Positions 43,250 through 54,159 of a stretch of DNA of 64,000 nucleotides are shown piece by piece. The position numbers were made by a program, and so were the translations under genes. The notes beneath the pieces were generated by a model. It had not been told where the DNA came from and did not search any database. It saw nothing but the letters and a program-made list of their open reading frames with translations. Origin of the DNA: Lepidostoma basale. Lineage: Eukaryota; Arthropoda; Insecta; Trichoptera; Lepidostomatidae. Numbering within the stretch: the stretch's first letter is position 1; every line of letters starts with the position of its first letter. The stretch lies in the NCBI GenBank assembly GCA_022606425.2, contig JAHDVF020000178.1:992001-1056000 (forward strand), in the 5' to 3' direction.

Positions 43250-43605
43250 TATTTTGTACATGTGACTAGTGGGATCAAATATTTCACTAGACGAAATACG
43301 GACGTTTGTGGGTTCGAATCTCGTTATGCGAATTTTTTTTTCTTTCGATTTTATGAAATTCTTTACCCAGAATGAATTATCTTGACACCAGCGGCAAGTC
43401 GTGCTAACTAAGAGTTGACATACGGGGGGTGCTTACACAGTGAAAGACGTTTGCAGAAGTTTTCTTGATTATAGACGCTTCGGGCAAGGGTTGGCTAAAG
43501 TAATTGGTTTACTTAATTAATTCCGTTTAACATTTTATCTAGTTTGTGCAAGTAGGTACTACAAGTTCCTAAACAAAATAATAACTTGAGGCCTTGGCGA
43601 TTGGT
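43250..43605. other. Unassigned; isolated B-box-like site
   Basis: GTGGGTTCGAATCTCG at 43,308 looks like a tRNA B box, but I could not find a matching A box, so no tRNA or SINE is called. Confidence 0.3.
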
Positions 43606-43609
43606 TACT

Positions 43610-43800
43610 ATTTTATATTGTACTAACGGTCCCGACAGACGTTGTCCTGGCCCAATGAAATTTTTTTTTCTTCCTAGAACCAGGTCGCAGCGCCACCTAC
43701 CGAGTCTAATTGTGAATCTAAATCATCCAGAGAACCACTCAAACACACAAAAAAAATTCATCAAAATCGGTCTAGCCGTTTAAGAGAAGTTCAACTACAT
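43610..43800 (+). repeat. Interspersed repeat (CCCGACAGACGTTGTCC type)
   Basis: TACTAACGGTCCCGACAGAC, GTTGTCCTGGCCCAATG, then CATCAAAATCGGTCTAGCCG and TTCAACTACATTCGCC. This combination looks to me like a common lepidopteran repeat; class not assigned. Confidence 0.5.
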
Positions 43801-44274
43801 TCGCCCGTACAGAAGAATTAATTTTGATTTTGAATCATAAGTTTAAATTTGAGTATAACAAAAACTATTTAACTTGAAAGCCATCACTTTTCTTAATAAT
43901 TATAATATAAATAGGCAAAAACTCTGATGTCATAAAAAATAGTACGATAATATTTTGAATACAATAGAGCGAAAGAGGAATACTTCGATTCTCTTCGAAA
44001 GTAATTCGAAATGCACTAGATGCGCATGCCCGAAAACGTTTTGGATTATTTTGAATTACGTTCCGATTATTGTTGTATGACAGTAGTTTAGAAAACAAAA
44101 TGAGAACAATTTGGTATTGTCAACGTGTGAATAAAAAATTTGAACTAAAAGATACAAATTATTACTGATTACGATTGTACAGTGAACCAAATTTAAAGGG
44201 TAGAAAACCTTTACTTCTGTGAACATTTCACGAGTTGCAACTAGTTGTAATTAATACGAGGTATTATAATATTT

Positions 44275-44385
44275 TATGAGAATGACGGTTTGCCTGTTTA
44301 AGGTATTATTTAATGTTATTAATTTCATAAACATTTGATAATATCGACAGGCCACATGTCATATCCATAAAATAAACAAGAATAA
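44275..44385. repeat. Foldback element, family H6
   Basis: TATTTTATGAGAATGACGGT, CTGTTTAAGGTATTATTTAA on the left; TTTGATAATATCGACAGGCC, ACATGTCATATCCATAAAAT on the right. GAAA is lost on both arms. Confidence 0.5.
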
Positions 44386-44431
44386 ATTATGCTTCCTTTT
44401 ACGAAAAATAAATGTACCTAATGTTAAAAAT

Positions 44432-44905
44432 AATAACTAACTTATCTAACAGCAAATGGTCCGTATCAAATAGACCGCCACATTGTTCTATCCTGACAAC
44501 TCTCGTGCATCTTCTACGTTCATTCACCGTGTCACTTACGCCCATCGATTATTCTGACTTCGACCATAGGCGCCTTTAAGTCATTGATTAACTTGGTCGA
44601 GCCACCTTCCTTGGTCTTCTTTTTCCATTCACACTGCTTATATACAATATTTTAACCAATCTTCTCTCATCCATTGGTTCAATATATCAAAGCCATCGTA
44701 GGGATTCCTTTTTAATTTCATTTATGATGCAATCATCTGCTTAACATTTCTCCCTTATTCCGTCGTTCGGTATTCTTCGATAAACCGTTTTCCCGCACAT
44801 AATTTTCTGTGATTAATTTCTACGGCCTTTATCTTACCATCATCCTTCTTTTGCCAATTCCAAGTTATATATAAAGGTTGGCACTAGAACTCCATTTTGT
44901 CTTTG
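44432..44905 (-). mobile_element. LINE-A fragment, degenerate
   Basis: Minus strand shows SWNWQKKDDGKIKAV, a region matching CGKTVYRRIPNDGI, SDGF-like RWL, VNGKRRPRKVARPS and RRCTRVV in many frames. AACT-type tail at 44,436. Belongs to the subfamily of the copy at 18,311. Confidence 0.65.
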
Positions 44906-44912
44906 GTCAGTG

Positions 44913-45172
44913 GATTATTATTATTTTGTTGAATCGCTCTTTACATCATTACAGCGCGTGCCAATTCGATGTTAAGGGTATAGCTATTATAATATTTTGA
45001 TTCTCATGACATGTGATAGGTAGCTAAACTATAGGCATTTTTTTGGCTCGTGAATTCTCTACACCAGACCAAAGACAGTGTGACAATCACAATGCGATCC
45101 CTGGGAATCGAACCCAGGGCCCACGATGTGGCAGTTATAGCACTTGCCACTCGGCCACGGTCGTCATGTATA
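44913..45172 (-). mobile_element. SINE-1, near-complete copy
   Basis: Reverse copy: ATTATTATTATTTTGTTGAA is the 3' end, GATTCTCATGACATGTGATA the body, GGGAATCGAACCC (45,103-45,115) the B box and CACTCGGCCACGG the A-box region. Same boundaries as 42,964-43,222. Confidence 0.8.
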
Positions 45173-45487
45173 GTATTTCTATTTGCAGCAATAACTTTGA
45201 GAGCACCACTAAAAGTTAATTTATATTATATAAGAGATTGCTTTTATTTATAAACGAAATATAAGATGCGTATGTTGGCAATAATGATAACCTTTACTTC
45301 TCGTTTTTTATAAGGATCAAAATACATCATAAGAAAAATCGAGTCAAACCACTTTTTAATACAACTTAAAATTTAAGTTGCGAGGTGCGTTCGAAATGGA
45401 ATTGATCAGCATTTTTTGCTATCTCTAAAGCCCCCCGGAGATAGTCAATGTAAACTCGGACATGGTCAATATCAAGATGGCCACCGT

Positions 45488-45520
45488 AAATACTTACATA
45501 ATACTCTTATGTAAGTATTT
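45488..45520. repeat. Perfect 14-bp-arm hairpin
   Basis: AAATACTTACATAA and TTATGTAAGTATTT pair exactly around TACTC, immediately upstream of the H3 motif. Confidence 0.8.
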
Positions 45521-45524
45521 CGTT

Positions 45525-45556
45525 CTCCCGATGATGAAGGTCCGAAACATATCGAG
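45525..45556 (+). ncRNA. Hammerhead-like motif H3
   Basis: CTC, CCGATGA (U4 replaced by C), extra T, shortened helix II GAAGGTCC, GAAA, CATA, TC, GAG. Helix I CTC/GAG is kept; U4 change and collapsed helix II make activity unlikely. Confidence 0.35.
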
Positions 45557-45631
45557 AAAAATAAACTCAAAAGTGGAAAAACAGTGTTCATATAAAAATT
45601 GTCTTAAGTAAGTATTAACGGTGTTTTTGTT

Positions 45632-46140
45632 CCCATCATTATGTATAAAGAAGGAGCATGGAACTGGTAAAAGAATGATGAAAGTGGAATAAATGCAGTA
45701 GAAATAAGATGTCTTAGGCGAACGTGTTAATCTGTATATATGATGAGAGTAACAATGTAAATATAAGAAGTGAATGCAGTGCGAATGGTAGTTTATGAAC
45801 AAAATAATGAAACGGCCATGAAGATAGTTTGGACACATGGAAATGCTGAATGAAAAAAAAGTTGATGATACTAGAAATAGTGGAAGGCCGCGAAACACGT
45901 GGCACAACCAAATAAATAAAATATTAAATATCGACCACGCGAGGAGTCAGAGAAATCGACGTGCATGCTCAAGTCACACACGTAGTCGATTCTTCCGACT
46001 TCTAAACTTTGATTAATTCGGTCATGCTATATTTTCATGCAAAACATTCACGTTTTAAACTTGTACTTTCTTAACCGATTTTCTGCTTCCATGCATTCTA
46101 TACGTCCAAACCAACACAGTGATCCTTTTATAATTTTAGT
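45632..46140. mobile_element. Two LINE-A fragments in opposite orientation
   Basis: Plus part 45,632-45,972: EGAWNW, a stop, KNDESGINAVEIRCLRRTC, then RNSGRPRNTWHNQINKI. Minus part from about 45,973: TGTAGTCGATTCTTCCGACT and CATTCTATACGTCCAAACC are the reverse of the RSRKNR and RWFGHMER regions. Head-to-head arrangement from two insertions or 5' inversion. Confidence 0.65.
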
Positions 46141-46274
46141 TGCAGTAAGAAAAAAAACACATAATTTTTTAACCAACAGAACGAACAATTGTCAATCTTT
46201 CAGTGAAATAATCAGTCTAATTCTATCAATGGGATTTAATCAAAATTATTATTATCTGTCACCAATCGCCAATG

Positions 46275-46640
46275 TAAACCATATTCTTCTTCTTTTAGAC
46301 CTTTGGTCTGTTCCTGTAATCAGGCTGGCCTCTTATGGGAGGTCGAATCCCAGTTATGTTTCCATCTCTTTGATGGTCTTCCGGGGGGGACGGTAGCCGG
46401 CAGGAATCTGATGCGCCAAAGGATCCATCCTCTGCACGTGCGCATTCCAGTATCTTCTGCGTTGTCTGCCCCATCTCACGACATCTTTCACCTTGCAGAT
46501 TTCGCTGATAGCCGTATTCCTCACCCTATCACGAAGAGTCTTTCCTTCTATCATCCCCAACGTCCGCATCTCTGCTACCCGCACCTTATTTAGCCTTCGT
46601 TTTTGTGGTGTCCGCTCTGGTCTCAATGCTCTATGTCAGT
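46275..46640 (-). mobile_element. LINE-B fragment
   Basis: Minus strand: MRPERTPQKRRLNKVRVAEM, RTLGMIEGKTLRDRVRNTAI, CKVKDVVRWGRQRRRYWNAH and VQRMDPL. Very similar to 31,195-31,925; open for 90 codons. Confidence 0.75.
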
Positions 46641-46699
46641 ATAGGCTTGACGCAGGTTTTAAATATTCTGACCTTACGCAGGTTTTGTATGTAAACCGT

Positions 46700-47584
46700 C
46701 GAAACAACGAGCATTATTTATTGACTGTCTCTAAGGTGCTAAATGGTGTTTGATACGAAAAACAAATCTTTAAAAAACTATCTTGTTTACGCATCATGAT
46801 TGATACAGTATCTAAATAATCATAGCGGAATATTTTTTAATATCTTTCAATTTATTCAACCCACATACATTATTTCCTGAATAATAAGAAAATACCTTAT
46901 TTTATATGTTCTCATTTTTATTGGAAAACTTTATAGAAGTTAAAAATAATATTTGCGCACGGGAAGTATTTTTCAATTGATGACCACCCAAATTATTTGT
47001 TTATAAGTATTCAGAATGTATATTCTTTACTTATGTGATTCTATTATTTCATTTAAAAATAATAAAATAAATTTAATTTCCATCCAATTTAATTTCCAAT
47101 GATAAATTGTATTATTAACCTTTCACGTACTGTGCCAAAAGAGACAGCGCATTACGGCGATGTGTAATCACTACATATTAAAAAAAAAATAGCTGAAAAT
47201 TATAATTGCATAAATTAATTACAGTTTAAAAAATCAATTCAAATTCTAATTATTATGGAAAAAGAAAAATTATTATAAATACACACAAAGTTTAAAAAAA
47301 TATATGTCGATCGAAAGATGAAATGCTTTGAGACCGATTGATGCATAATACGGATTTTGTTAGCATTACAAAACATAACTAATACATTGTCATTATCGCG
47401 CACGCAAATATAAAAGTAATGAGAGTTAGACTTAAAAAAGTGTGTGTGAGACGGTTGTATTTTATTAACTCTCTACACCACAATATGTTATAATGCTACT
47501 AAATACTTATTGTGTACCCAATAAGTTTTAAGTATGTGTTTATTGTTTCTTGAACAATGATGTAAAACTCCGTAATAAATAATT
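46700..47584. other. Unassigned AT-rich sequence
   Basis: No open frame or shared repeat recognised. A short GC-richer piece at 47,140-47,175 is isolated. Confidence 0.4.
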
Positions 47585-48020
47585 AAACTAACTAACTAAC
47601 TAACCATCACGCCGTCTCCCCGAAGGGGTAGGCAGAAAGAATGGACTGCCACACTTTTCTTTCCTGACATATTTCTCTCGCTTCCTCAACATTCATACAT
47701 CGTGTCATGCACGCGCGTCGATTTCTCTGACTCCTCACATGGCCGACATTCAATATTTGATTTATTTGATCGTGCCACGTTTTCCTCGGTCTTCCTCTAT
47801 TTCTGGTTCCATTTACATCATTAACATATAAATTTTTTACCATTCTTTCTTCATTCATTCTTTCCATATGTCCAAACCATCTTAATGATCCTTTCATTAT
47901 TTTGTTCATGACACCATCATTCGCACCGCATTCACTTCTTATATTTTCATTCGGCACTCTATCATACACAGAGTATTCACACATTCTTCTAAGAGATCTC
48001 ATTTCAACTGCATTAATTCT
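47585..48020 (-). mobile_element. LINE-A with a 131-codon intact C-terminus
   Basis: Minus strand: MRSLRRMCEYSVYDRVPNEN, CGANDGVMNKIMKGSLRWFG, HMERMNEERMVKNLYVNDVN, RNRGRPRKTWHDQINQI, CMTRCMNVEEAREICQERKV, then SAYPFGETA. No stop inside; AACT tail at 47,586-47,602. Together with 9945-10,491 the least decayed LINE-A. Confidence 0.85.
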
Positions 48021-48539
48021 CTGAAATCGTCTGTTATCTAGAAGAATTATTTGCTATGTGATAACGAATTATTTCAATCATTGTGTAAATGAATAACGCA
48101 GTAATTAACGAAATCCTAATCCGGTTCATTTGTGAATATTTGTTATTTTGATGATTAAAACAGCACACTTAATTTAAAAGTAGTTACTGTAAATTTCTTT
48201 CGAGTAAACACGGTAACGCTTTTAATTAAAAATTGGCAAACACTTGTACGTATTTTACAATTCTAATTTATACTACCGGCGGATACCGTTGCAGACTGTA
48301 TCGCTTTTGCTTATTTTTGTCTGTTCTTCTCCATATTGCACACATGCTCACCAGAAACCGTTTTTAACTTTCCTTTTTGTATTCTTCTTTGGGATCCCTA
48401 GATAGCTTTAATTGTGTATGACGAACCCGTATACTTTGTCACGTTTATTTAACACACTGGTTCCCAACCTTTCATGGCCTAACTCTACTTTTAAGAATAA
48501 AATATTGCTCACAGTACCCTTCTTAGAATAAAAAAAATC

Positions 48540-48870
48540 TATATTCATTATTTTAATTGTATCTCAATAGAGACGAAGACGTAAACTGGAAACTGAACAT
48601 GGCTGATCAAGGTGTTTACAGGACTTATGACCTGTCATTGGTTGGGTTAAGCGCACGCTTTATGTAATTACAACATTCCCCATTCCACCTTTGTTATTGT
48701 GATCATGCATGACAAATTTTTGGATGATGTATACTCGTATATACTTCAAAATCCATATTTATCTTCACGTGTCAGTTTCAGTCAGCCATCTATGTAGATT
48801 TGGTTGCACTTGTGAATTTTTTCAAGAATTAACCTATACAACCGACCCACTAACGCCATCTATGGAGAAT
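48540..48870 (+). repeat. R1 repeat
   Basis: TTGTATCTCAATAGAGACGA, TTTACAGGACTTATGACCTG, GGTTGGGTTAAGCGCACGCT, ACATTCCCCATTCCACC. TGGTTCCCAACCTTTCATGG at 48,458 just left may be an older hAT-like end. Confidence 0.75.
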
Positions 48871-48960
48871 GATTTTCATTAATGTATTCATTAATTTAAT
48901 TAACTGTTTAATTTGAAACACTTATAATATCACAATTTATTTATTAAGAATTATTAAATT

Positions 48961-49030
48961 ATCGCGACAGCTGTTTCGCCAACAGTTGATTCTGTCTCCG
49001 ATGATGCCAACATCAGCGTACGTAAAAGGT
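48961..49030 (-). ncRNA. H2 hammerhead-like relic
   Basis: Minus strand keeps GGCGAAACAGCTGTCGCGAT, but the core upstream reads CATCATCGGAGACAG. The other arm survives as TGATGCCAACATCAGC. A collapsed foldback. Confidence 0.35.
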
Positions 49031-49234
49031 GTTTCAAATTAAATTGTTAATTATGTGTATTTCATATCGTTTCCGTCAAAAAATGGACGGTGTTTTCGGT
49101 AGACCAAACGCACTCTGGAGTAGTGATTGAGAACTGGCTACAGAAACCTTAGCAGACCATAAACAAGATGATGTCATGACTCAAAAGGGTGACAGAAGGT
49201 CAATGGCAGAGATGGCGGGGGTAGAGACTCAGAC

Positions 49235-49558
49235 AGGAGAGCAAAAACAAGATTTTTATATTATTTTGATTATTTATATAAATATTTTTTATTAAAAAAA
49301 AAATATTCTCACAGCAACCAATCGTTTGTATTTTTTTCATTTGGCAAAAAGTTCCAACTGCAGATGTGGCCTTTTGCCATATCATGAAATTTTATTTTAG
49401 TAAATGTGACCTTAGGACAAGAGCTCTACAGCCATTCAAAAAAAAATGTTCAGCTCTAACGTTTTGCCAGAACATAAAGCATGTAAACATATTACTGATG
49501 GTATATTTTACTCAATTAAAAAAAAGTGCATTTGGGACCTTTTACCAAATAAGTACCG
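49235..49558. mobile_element. MITE family M1, copy 2, left end lost
   Basis: Shares CAGGAGAGCAAAAACAAG and TTTTGATTATTTATATAAAT with copy 1. The right end GGGACCTTTTACCAAATAAG and TACCG is kept; the left end is not found. GCAAAAAGTTCCAACTGCAG and TGTGGCCTTTTGCCAT near 49,345 suggest internal rearrangement. Confidence 0.6.
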
Positions 49559-49754
49559 AATTGTTATTTAAGTTAATTTGTAGAAGGTTTACTGACTATT
49601 TCAGTCAGGGAGTCGATCTTATGATGTCATCAATAGTATCATAAGTTTTTTTTAATATTATTGTTAATCTCCGTGAAACGAATACATCTGTACAATACGC
49701 CATGGTAGTATTACTCTGGTTATGGTATTCTTTATTTAAATGTTGTAGATTTAC

Positions 49755-50062
49755 TTAATAGACAATATGTGCAACATCTAAAAAGAACATTTTGTGTTAA
49801 ATTATATTTATTATGTTATTTTATTTTATATCATTGTATTTTATATAATTTGTTTTAGACTTATTTTGTGGATGTTGGACGATCGAAGTGTGCGCGGGAG
49901 ATGCCAATTGGTGGCGATGAGGTTCGCAACCCATCACACCGCGTCTCCCGCGGGGCGAAAAGAGAAGGATGGAGTGCCGCATCGATTAAAGTGTGACATT
50001 CGATTCTTTCTGCCTACCCTTTCGGGGAGACTGCGTGATGGTTAGTTAGTTAGTTAGTTTTT
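49755..50062 (+). mobile_element. SINE-2, second copy, with LINE-A tail
   Basis: TTAATAGACAATATGTGCAA, GCGCGGGAGATGCCAATTGG, GCGTCTCCCGCGGGGCG, then CTTTCTGCCTACCCTTTCGG, GGAGACTGCGTGATGG and GTTAG repeats. The last 60 bases are LINE-A 3' end; the rest matches 12,502-12,800 in reverse. Confidence 0.75.
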
Positions 50063-50532
50063 ATATTTACTTGAATTGATAGAAGTTACATGTATACCTA
50101 AATAGTAAACTAATCGTATCTATAAGTAAATTCAATTTGCGTTTTGTACCTTTTTTGTTATTTCATATTATCGTTACAGCATACATGAATGAGGAACACC
50201 ATATTTGCTTATTTGAATCTGAAAATTATTAATTAGAAATATGTTTGCTCATTCAAATAATCAAAGACGAATATAATTTTCTCAAAGGCACTAAAGTAGA
50301 CAGATTCTAGAAATCACTTGTCTTATTAGAATAACGTCTGCCGTGTGTATTACAAATTCTATTCGTGTTCACTGAATAACACAACTTCCGCACCTCTCAT
50401 CCCGCCATCCCTGCAAGTACAAGGTTAATGAAGGAAGCTCGCCAAATAAATTGTCAATCGCCAGATGAAAAAAATGATATATTGTTTTGGCTGAAACACA
50501 TTGATACTTCAACATGATTATCTGTTTAATTT
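50063..50532. other. Unassigned; H2 right-end scrap
   Basis: GGCTGAAACACATTGATACT at 50,487 is the reverse of the H2 element right end seen near 5,030. Nothing else recognised. Confidence 0.35.
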
Positions 50533-50877
50533 CGGTACCAATTTGCCAAAAGGTCCCAAGTGCTTTTTATGAATTTTACAGGAGAAAAAAATAAGAATTA
50601 TTTTGATTATTTATAAAAATGTTATTTTTGTTCCAAATTGTTTATTTCAAATGTTTATTTACGTAGCACAACTAAAAAAAATAATATATAAATATACATA
50701 TTTAAAAAAATAGGGGTTGAATGCAATTGTACAAAAAAAAATACATAAAAAAATGTAATAAAAAAGTATAGTACTATCGTTTTGTCAAAACATAAAGTGG
50801 GCAAAAATAATACTGATGGTATATTTAACTCTATTTCCCAAAAAACGCATCTTAGACCTTTTGCCAAATAAGTACCG
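50533..50877. mobile_element. MITE family M1, copy 3, with ATTT duplication
   Basis: Ends CGGTACCAATTTGCCAAAAG and CTTTTGCCAAATAAGTACCG; ATTT flanks on both sides (50,529-50,532 and 50,878-50,881). Interior CAGGAGAAAAAAATAAG and GTTTTGTCAAAACATAAAGT as in copy 1. Confidence 0.8.
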
Positions 50878-51204
50878 ATTTGAAAGACTGTATCAATTTT
50901 CCCCATTAGTACAAAGTACATTAAAAACTTTTCCCTTGTACAATCTAGCTAAAAAATAATAATGCTACCTTCAACTTTTGTCACCTTTCCTATTAATGTA
51001 ATCTATGTGCTTCTTTTTATTGTTTATCGTTTTTAATTTATTGTTTCATCGTTTTTGACTCCATACTATGTGTAATTGTTCCTTCTAATTACTGTTTTAT
51101 TATTATTATTTTATTATTATATTTTCCATCTTTAATTTTTTCTCTTATAAATAGTAACAAACCATTCTTTTAATTAAAACATTTAGGTACCTAACTCAAT
51201 TTCA

Positions 51205-51420
51205 GCAAGAACTTCAAAATTATATGAAAGAAATTATTCAAATTGACATAGGAACAAGTACACATAAAAATTCGAAAAATCACGAAAATTTGACATTTGA
51301 TATATTATTGTAACTCCTGATGATGTCAACATTGGTTGATGAAACAGCTGTCGCGTAAAATAAAATACAATTGTGGTACAAGAAACAAAGTTTATTCATT
51401 AACAGTTTAAAATTTCAATA
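51205..51420 (+). repeat. H2 element, most complete flanks
   Basis: TTCGAAAAATCACGAAAATT upstream and GCGTAAAATAAAATACAATT downstream of the ribozyme-like motif match 16,240 and 4,966. This shows the repeated unit extends at least 50 bases either side of the motif. Confidence 0.6.
51313..51356 (+). ncRNA. Hammerhead-like motif H2
   Basis: CTGATGA (51,317-51,323), extra T, helix II GTCAAC/GTTGAT (last pair G-U), GAAA (51,341-51,344), CAGCTG, TC, GCGT. Helix I ACTC/GCGT pairs poorly. Core complete. Confidence 0.45.
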
Positions 51421-51439
51421 AGAATTGATTTAATTTCTA

Positions 51440-51535
51440 TGAATTTGTTCTAATGTTGGCATCATCAGGTGTTACAAGCAACTGTAACATCTGACGGTGC
51501 CAAAATTGGTTGACGAAATAGCTGTCGCGACAATT
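51440..51535. repeat. H2 foldback relic
   Basis: Minus-strand AACACCTGATGATGCCAACA faces plus-strand AACATCTGACGGTGCCAA and GGTTGACGAAATAGCTGTCG. The plus core has A9 changed to G and GAAAC to GAAAT. Confidence 0.45.
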
Positions 51536-52186
51536 TCATAGAAATTAAATAATTGAATTGTGATATAACAATGTTCTGAATTAAATCGTTAATGATGAAA
51601 AAAATACGACATTCATCTTCTGAGAAAACGATATACAATACGTTAATTATGAGGAAGCGAATGTCACAAAGATGGTACATGGACAATCACATTAACTACA
51701 TTATATACATGTTTAGATAATGAGATTTTCCGATGTCGCCGGCGCTTCTTTCTTAAACCTTAGAGAAAAGAAAATTTACATCACATCCCGCGAGCTAAAA
51801 ATTTTCCGCATAGTACCTTTACCATCGTAGAATTGCCTATAAGTAATATAATATCGCATCACATCCGAAGCCATCCTATGACAAAGACTAGGCAAATCAT
51901 TCATACATGTATACATATATGTATTGTGAATATATTCTTAAAGAACACATGCGGCCGAGCGCGTCGGTTTTCTCCACTCCGTCTCGACTCGCATAGATAC
52001 TGTATTTTAAATATAAAACCAAAACCTTTGATATCCAAATAAAATTAAATATTATATTTATCCAAGTCCTAATAAAGTCTAAAAAAAACAAAAGTCTTTG
52101 AAGCATACACACTTGCTGTGATTGCGTCCGGTCTATAAAATAGGATACAACTAGTACAATACAGATAGAAAAGGTACCAACCCGAA
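51536..52186. other. Unassigned sequence
   Basis: No gene recognised; small open frames on both strands near 51,833-52,112 look like chance. Confidence 0.35.
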
Positions 52187-52665
52187 GCCGTTATAGGGCG
52201 CAGCGGCGCCTTTTCGTCAATCTCGCTAGTTCACTTTCTAAAGGTCTATTACACTGGACCGTCATCAGCCAATACCGACACGTCACGCGTTTGCGTCGAG
52301 CAATGTTTGTTTTGATGGTATCTTGTTACTTTTAATTAATTCCGATTCCGTTCATATTATATTTAAATTCCGATATAATCGCCTTCTCCACGGCGAATTT
52401 AAATGGTAAAAATGGTATTCTGTAAAAAAGAATTACATACTGTAGGAAACACATATTGAAAAATATTGATCATTTTTATTAAGTGACAACTTTATGTAGG
52501 TAGGTGCTTTCTTCGGCAACCCCCGACGGCAATTTTATTATAGCATTTGAGATAATGAGTCGGTGAGATTTAAGGCTATTTTTATCGTGACGTGTCGGTA
52601 TCGGCTGATGACTGTCCAGTGTAAATGGACCTAAAGCCCGTCCTCCGTCCACCCGGGACTGACTG
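52187..52665 (+). repeat. R4 repeat split by a MITE
   Basis: CCGAAGCCGTTATAGGGCG, CAGCGGCGCCTTTTCGTCA on the left (52,187-52,242) and GCCCGTCCTCCGTCCACCCG on the right (52,636-52,665) join into the sequence at 6640-6725. The gap is the MITE at 52,243. Confidence 0.6.
52243..52631. mobile_element. Harbinger-like MITE
   Basis: Inverted ends of about 46 bp: GGTCTATTACACTGGACCGT, CATCAGCCAATACCGACACG against CGTGTCGGTATCGGCTGATG, ACTGTCCAGTGTAAATGGACC. TAAA flanks both sides (52,239-52,242 and 52,632-52,635), consistent with a 3-bp TAA duplication. GG-starting ends with TTTACACTGG and a TAA-type duplication resemble PIF/Harbinger. No transposase. Confidence 0.75.
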
Positions 52666-52756
52666 AGAGACAAATACTTGACGTGAATCTTAGACACAAA
52701 AGTAGAAAAGAACAAATCACACGCTGAAGAACAACAGTTGATATTATGAACTGTAT

Positions 52757-52905
52757 TGTTAAATTGAAATGGCAAAGGTCATGTCGCTAGCCATGCAACT
52801 AGGAGATTGACATCAGAGTTTTATAATGAAGACCGTGGGATAAAAAGAGAGGAATTGGTCGACCTCAAATGAGGGCCGATGATGTTATCTCAGTCGCTGG
52901 AAAAT
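52757..52905 (+). mobile_element. LINE-G C-terminal fragment
   Basis: KLKWQ, a frame change, GHVASHATRRLTSEFYNEDR, GIKR, another change, GIGRPQMRADDVISVAG. This is the WAGHxAR / GRP / DDI..VAG region that precedes GEAYVQQW in such LINEs. Confidence 0.6.
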
Positions 52906-54159
52906 AATATGTAGGTAAGGAACGCCCATTTTTTATTAACTCACTGTCTTTATATTATATCTGACATATTAAATTTCAACTGGCCTGCATTTCGGGTGAC
53001 GAAACCTTCTGAAAAATATCAAATGAAGTTCTAAGGATTCAGAAGTATTGGCATGTTTCCGGATGATCAGTTGTAAAGGAAGAAATAAGTCATTATATTC
53101 ACACGCCCGATGCCTTCGCGTTGTCATGGCAACGACTTAAAATTATTACGCGAATACCTTGTCATTTTTACGACATCACATGTGCTCTCAACATACGTTT
53201 TTGAAGGAAAAAAAAAAGTATGTTGAAAAAATATTATTAAAATGTTGCAATGAAATAAAAAACAATGTGTTTTCATAGTAAAACGGTTAAATTATGTTTC
53301 TGTATGTTAATTATGATCCATCCCTGATAAGCGATCTTAAATGTCTGGAAAATAATTCGGTGTAATTATAATGTTAAATTAATTTAATTGCATTTTAAGT
53401 TCTCTTTGGACCATTGCAAAGTACAAAATTTCTTTTAAGATGATTGCCAAAGTTCATTAATTAAAATTTTCTCTCAAAAAATAGTTTGGCAAGAATATGG
53501 TAAATATCGTTGACATTAGATTTATAAAAAAGTTTACATGTCTGGCGGCAGACAAGTTATTTGGATTCACGGTCATGTTTCAGATTACAAAGCGTTATTT
53601 TTTCATTATATCATACATATGTTCATATGTAATTTGATATAATATTGCTATTGTGTTATTAATCCGTGTTATGAATAAACAAAAATATATTGCGTTGTTT
53701 TTAATATTATATACCTATAAATCTAATCGAGTTTTAAACCAGAATTTATTTTCAAATAAATGTAATAAAGTCATTCGTCACTTGTTTTCACGCAGAATAA
53801 TTTTTTTATTGAGTTTTTGTTGCAATTGAAGCAGTTTTATAATTATGTAATTGAAAATAGTGTATAGATACCAATTAAAAAGTAGAATTGAATATTATAT
53901 TTATTTATTTTGTTTTTGGCGGAATTGATTCCATTAAATATAGGTTGTTGGCATCAATCTAAGAAAATTTTAATACATTCACAGTAAATATTAAGTCTAG
54001 GTTATTTTTAGGTAATTTTTTTTTATCATGAATAAACGGTTCTTATATTTTAAAGTTGATAGAAAAATCCATAATTGAATATTGTGGAAAATCGTCTTAT
54101 TTACATTTTTTTTATTATATTTTAAAAATGACATGCTTCGCCTTATTTAATCATTTAAA
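52906..54159. other. Unassigned AT-rich sequence
   Basis: About 1.25 kb without a recognised gene or shared repeat. Confidence 0.4.

Noticed and set aside
43300..43330. tRNA gene from GTGGGTTCGAATCTCG
   Set aside because: Only the B-box region fits; no A box at suitable distance and no acceptor pairing was found.
48455..49140. A second hAT element between CACTGGTTCCCAACC and TTGAGAACTGG
   Set aside because: The ends are loosely complementary but no 8-bp duplication was found and the interior is other repeats.
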